This document shows, piece by piece, positions 6,376 through 7,642 of a DNA stretch of 7,642 nt. How positions within the stretch are numbered: position 1 is the first letter of the stretch; each line of letters opens with the position of its first letter. Source of the stretch: Acidobacteriota bacterium (GTDB lineage Bacteria > Acidobacteriota > Aminicenantia > Aminicenantales > Saccharicenantaceae); assembly GCA_003476685.1 (NCBI GenBank), contig DMVN01000190.1:476-8117 (forward strand). Direction: 5' to 3'. The notes under the pieces were generated by a model. It made no database searches and had not been told where the DNA came from. It was given only the letters and a program-made list of their open reading frames with translations. The position numbers and the translations under genes were made by a program.

Positions 6376-6420
6376 AATATTTTTGACGCTTCTCTGCCCT
6401 GTTTCTTCCACAATTTTATA

Positions 6421-7410
6421 TCAACCGGGATAGACAAGTTTACCCTGTTGGCGCTTTTCCTCGAGAACCCGGAGCATGTCGGCTGTCATCCGGGCCAGGT
6501 CGTAATCGGGCTGCCAGTCCCATTCTTCCCTGGCGGCGCTGTCGTCGATGGATTCCGGCCAGCTGTCGGCGATGGCCTGCCGGAAGTCAGGGCGGTAGTC
6601 GATGCTGAAATCCGGCAGGTGCTTCTTGATTTCTGAAGCCAGCTCGGCTGCCGAGAAGGACATGGCCGTGACGTTGAAATTGGAATGGTGTTTCAGCCGG
6701 GAAAAGTCGGCCGCCATCAGCTGGATGATGGATTTCAGGCAGTCGGGCATGTACATCATCGGCAGGCGGGTGTCCTCGCGCACGAAGCAGGTGTAGCGCT
6801 TGTTTTTGACTGCCTCAAAGTAGATGGCGACCGCGAAGTCGGTCGTGCCGCCGCCGGGCAGGGTCTCGTGAGAGATGATGCCCGGGTAGCGCAGGCCGCG
6901 CACATCGAGCCCATACTTGCGGAAGTAGTAGTCGCCGAGGAGCTCGCCCGCAACCTTGGTCACGCCGTACATGGTTCGCGGCTTGAGGATGGTATCGTTG
7001 GGCGTGTTCGCGCGGGGCGTCTCCGGCCCGAACGCAGCGATCGAACTCGGGATGATGACCCGCGCCATCTCGTGCTCGCGTGCGCACTCCAACACCGTCA
7101 GCGTTCCGTTGATGTTCACATCCCAGCACCGCATGGGGTTCTGCTCGCCCACGGCCGACAGGATCGCGGCCATGTGGACGATGGTATCGATGTCATGCTT
7201 GCGCACGACCTCTTCGAGGGTCTCCCGCTTCGCTACATCGATGAAATAGAACGGCCCCGAGTTCTTCAACGCGTCGCTGGGGGCCGTCTTGCGGCCGGTA
7301 GCCACGACGTTCTCCGCCCCGAAGCGGTCACGCAGGGCCAGGGTCAGTTCCGATCCGATCTGGCCGACCGAACCGGTGACCAGAATACGTTTGATCTCTT
7401 TGGCCTTCAT
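6421..7410 (-). CDS. tdh: L-threonine 3-dehydrogenase, SDR (GalE-like) type
   Basis: NAD-dependent enzyme oxidising L-threonine to 2-amino-3-oxobutanoate, the first step of threonine breakdown to glycine and acetyl-CoA. The protein has 329 aa, near the usual size of short-chain TDH. It shows the Rossmann motif VTGSVGQIGSE (11-21), VHMAAILSAVGE (78-89), the catalytic Ser region IPSSIAAFGP (120-129) and the YxxxK pair Tyr148/Lys152. LRYPGIIS (173-180) followed by PGGGTTDFAV (185-194), and MYMPDC (219-224), are typical of this TDH branch and separate it from sugar epimerases. ATG 7410 is preferred because AAGGAGT lies 7 nt upstream; an in-frame start at 7497 would lie upstream of the gene's own promoter. 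No 2-amino-3-ketobutyrate CoA ligase (kbl) gene is in view. GC is higher (about 62%) than in speE (about 54%), most evidently in the 5' two thirds. Confidence 0.88.
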   Translation of the reverse strand: MKAKEIKRILVTGSVGQIGSELTLALRDRFGAENVVATGRKTAPSDALKNSGPFYFIDVAKRETLEEVVRKHDIDTIVHMAAILSAVGEQNPMRCWDVNINGTLTVLECAREHEMARVIIPSSIAAFGPETPRANTPNDTILKPRTMYGVTKVAGELLGDYYFRKYGLDVRGLRYPGIISHETLPGGGTTDFAVAIYFEAVKNKRYTCFVREDTRLPMMYMPDCLKSIIQLMAADFSRLKHHSNFNVTAMSFSAAELASEIKKHLPDFSIDYRPDFRQAIADSWPESIDDSAAREEWDWQPDYDLARMTADMLRVLEEKRQQGKLVYPG

Positions 7411-7417
7411 GCTGAGG

Positions 7418-7424
7418 ACTCCTT
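7418..7424 (-). promoter_or_regulatory. ribosome binding site deciding the tdh start
   Basis: AAGGAGT on the minus strand lies 7 nt before ATG 7410. It supports the start that places the Rossmann motif close to the N-terminus, as is normal for the family. Confidence 0.75.
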
Positions 7425-7456
7425 TGTCTGCTCGGTAATGCCTGAGAGTGGCTGTC

Positions 7457-7484
7457 AATATAGCGGCGGCGCGATCAAAGTCAA
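7457..7484 (-). promoter_or_regulatory. sigma70-type promoter of the tdh operon
   Basis: On the minus strand TTGACT (7484-7479) and TATATT (7462-7457) match the consensus at 5 of 6 bases each, with a 16-nt spacer. The predicted start, near 7450, leaves a 40-nt leader before tdh. It faces away from the tRNA-His promoter at 7507-7534. Confidence 0.65.
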
Positions 7485-7506
7485 AGGAAACGGGCACCCG
7501 TCGGTC

Positions 7507-7534
7507 TGGACAACGACCGGCTTGCGGCTATACT
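7507..7534 (+). promoter_or_regulatory. sigma70-type promoter of tRNA-His
   Basis: TGGACA (7507-7512) and TATACT (7529-7534) match the consensus at 5 of 6 bases each, with a 16-nt spacer. The predicted start, near 7541, is about 12 nt before the tRNA. The GC-rich stretch just after the -10 may act as a stringent-control discriminator, which is inference. Confidence 0.6.
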
Positions 7535-7552
7535 GAGGCGTTCCGACACAAC

Positions 7553-7627
7553 GGTGAGTGTAGCTCAATTGGTTAGAGTACCTGACTGTGGCTCAGGATG
7601 TTGTGGGTTCGATTCCCATCACTCACC
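7553..7627 (+). tRNA. tRNA-His (GTG anticodon)
   Basis: A full cloverleaf can be drawn. The acceptor stem is GTGAGTG (7554-7560) with CACTCAC (7620-7626). The D arm is GCTC (7563-7566) with GAGT (7576-7579). The anticodon stem is CCTGA (7581-7585) with TCAGG (7593-7597), with anticodon GTG at 7588-7590. The T arm is GTGGG (7603-7607) with CCCAT (7615-7619). The extra G at 7553 opposite discriminator C73 (7627) is the G-1:C73 identity mark of histidine tRNA. The next bases are CTC, so CCA is not encoded and must be added enzymatically. Confidence 0.97.
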
Positions 7628-7642
7628 CTCGGTGTGGCGGGC

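Noticed and set aside
6364..6411. Longer start (6411) for the small exported protein
   Set aside because: It would put 16 polar residues before the signal peptide and lacks a ribosome binding site, whereas ATG 6363 has a consensus AGGAGG at 6 nt.
7411..7497. N-terminal extension of tdh to 7497
   Set aside because: It would run upstream through the promoter candidate at 7457-7484, and the Rossmann motif would be unusually far from the N-terminus; ATG 7410 has its own ribosome binding site.
6685..7536. Long 283-codon plus-strand open frame over tdh
   Set aside because: It is the opposite strand of tdh, with His/Asp/Arg-rich sequence and no recognisable domain; the high GC of tdh keeps antisense frames open.
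7411..7642. tRNA-His as the attachment site of an island carrying tdh
   Set aside because: Integration usually occurs at the 3' end of a tRNA gene, which here points away from tdh; no integrase or repeated tRNA fragment is present.
1..7642. Defence system, phage, transposon or CRISPR
   Set aside because: No transposase, integrase, nuclease or repeat-spacer pattern was found on either strand.

Overview
The window looks like a chromosomal stretch from a diderm bacterium with moderately high GC (roughly 54% in the central genes). The mix is a cell-envelope SpoIID/SPOR protein, an undecaprenyl-diphosphate phosphatase, a spermidine synthase, a secreted DUF1028 protein with a TPR-like tail, and an SDR-type L-threonine 3-dehydrogenase. 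This mix, together with a tRNA-His lacking an encoded CCA, would fit an Acidobacteriota/Aminicenantes-like lineage. That placement is an impression from gene content and protein style, not a proof. I see no mobile element, CRISPR array or phage gene.

Layout. Positions 1-321 are a gene-free leader with promoter-like sequences and a 12-bp palindrome. Three plus-strand genes follow, each with its own promoter candidate: a 742-aa exported SpoIID-domain protein (322-2550), uppP (2654-3433) and speE (3512-4366, GTG start). A short convergent gap leads to a minus-strand gene for an exported DUF1028 protein (4457-5503). About 485 bp without a clear gene follows (5504-5988); it holds a good minus-strand promoter candidate, a possible 15-codon leader ORF and, at its far end, a textbook intrinsic terminator. 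That terminator closes a minus-strand pair: tdh (6421-7410), then a small exported beta-rich protein (5989-6363). The tdh promoter (7457-7484) lies back to back with the promoter of a plus-strand tRNA-His gene (7553-7627).

How the genes fit together. The first two genes both concern the cell wall: SpoIID-type proteins act on peptidoglycan, and UppP recycles the lipid carrier used to build it. SpeE makes polyamines and Tdh starts threonine breakdown; neither has pathway partners in view. The DUF1028 protein and the small protein after tdh are both exported and of unknown function. The window is mostly ordinary housekeeping sequence. The points most worth a second look are the unusual domain build of the SpoIID protein, the exported Ntn-hydrolase-like DUF1028/TPR fusion, the long leader upstream of it, and a composition shift inside tdh.
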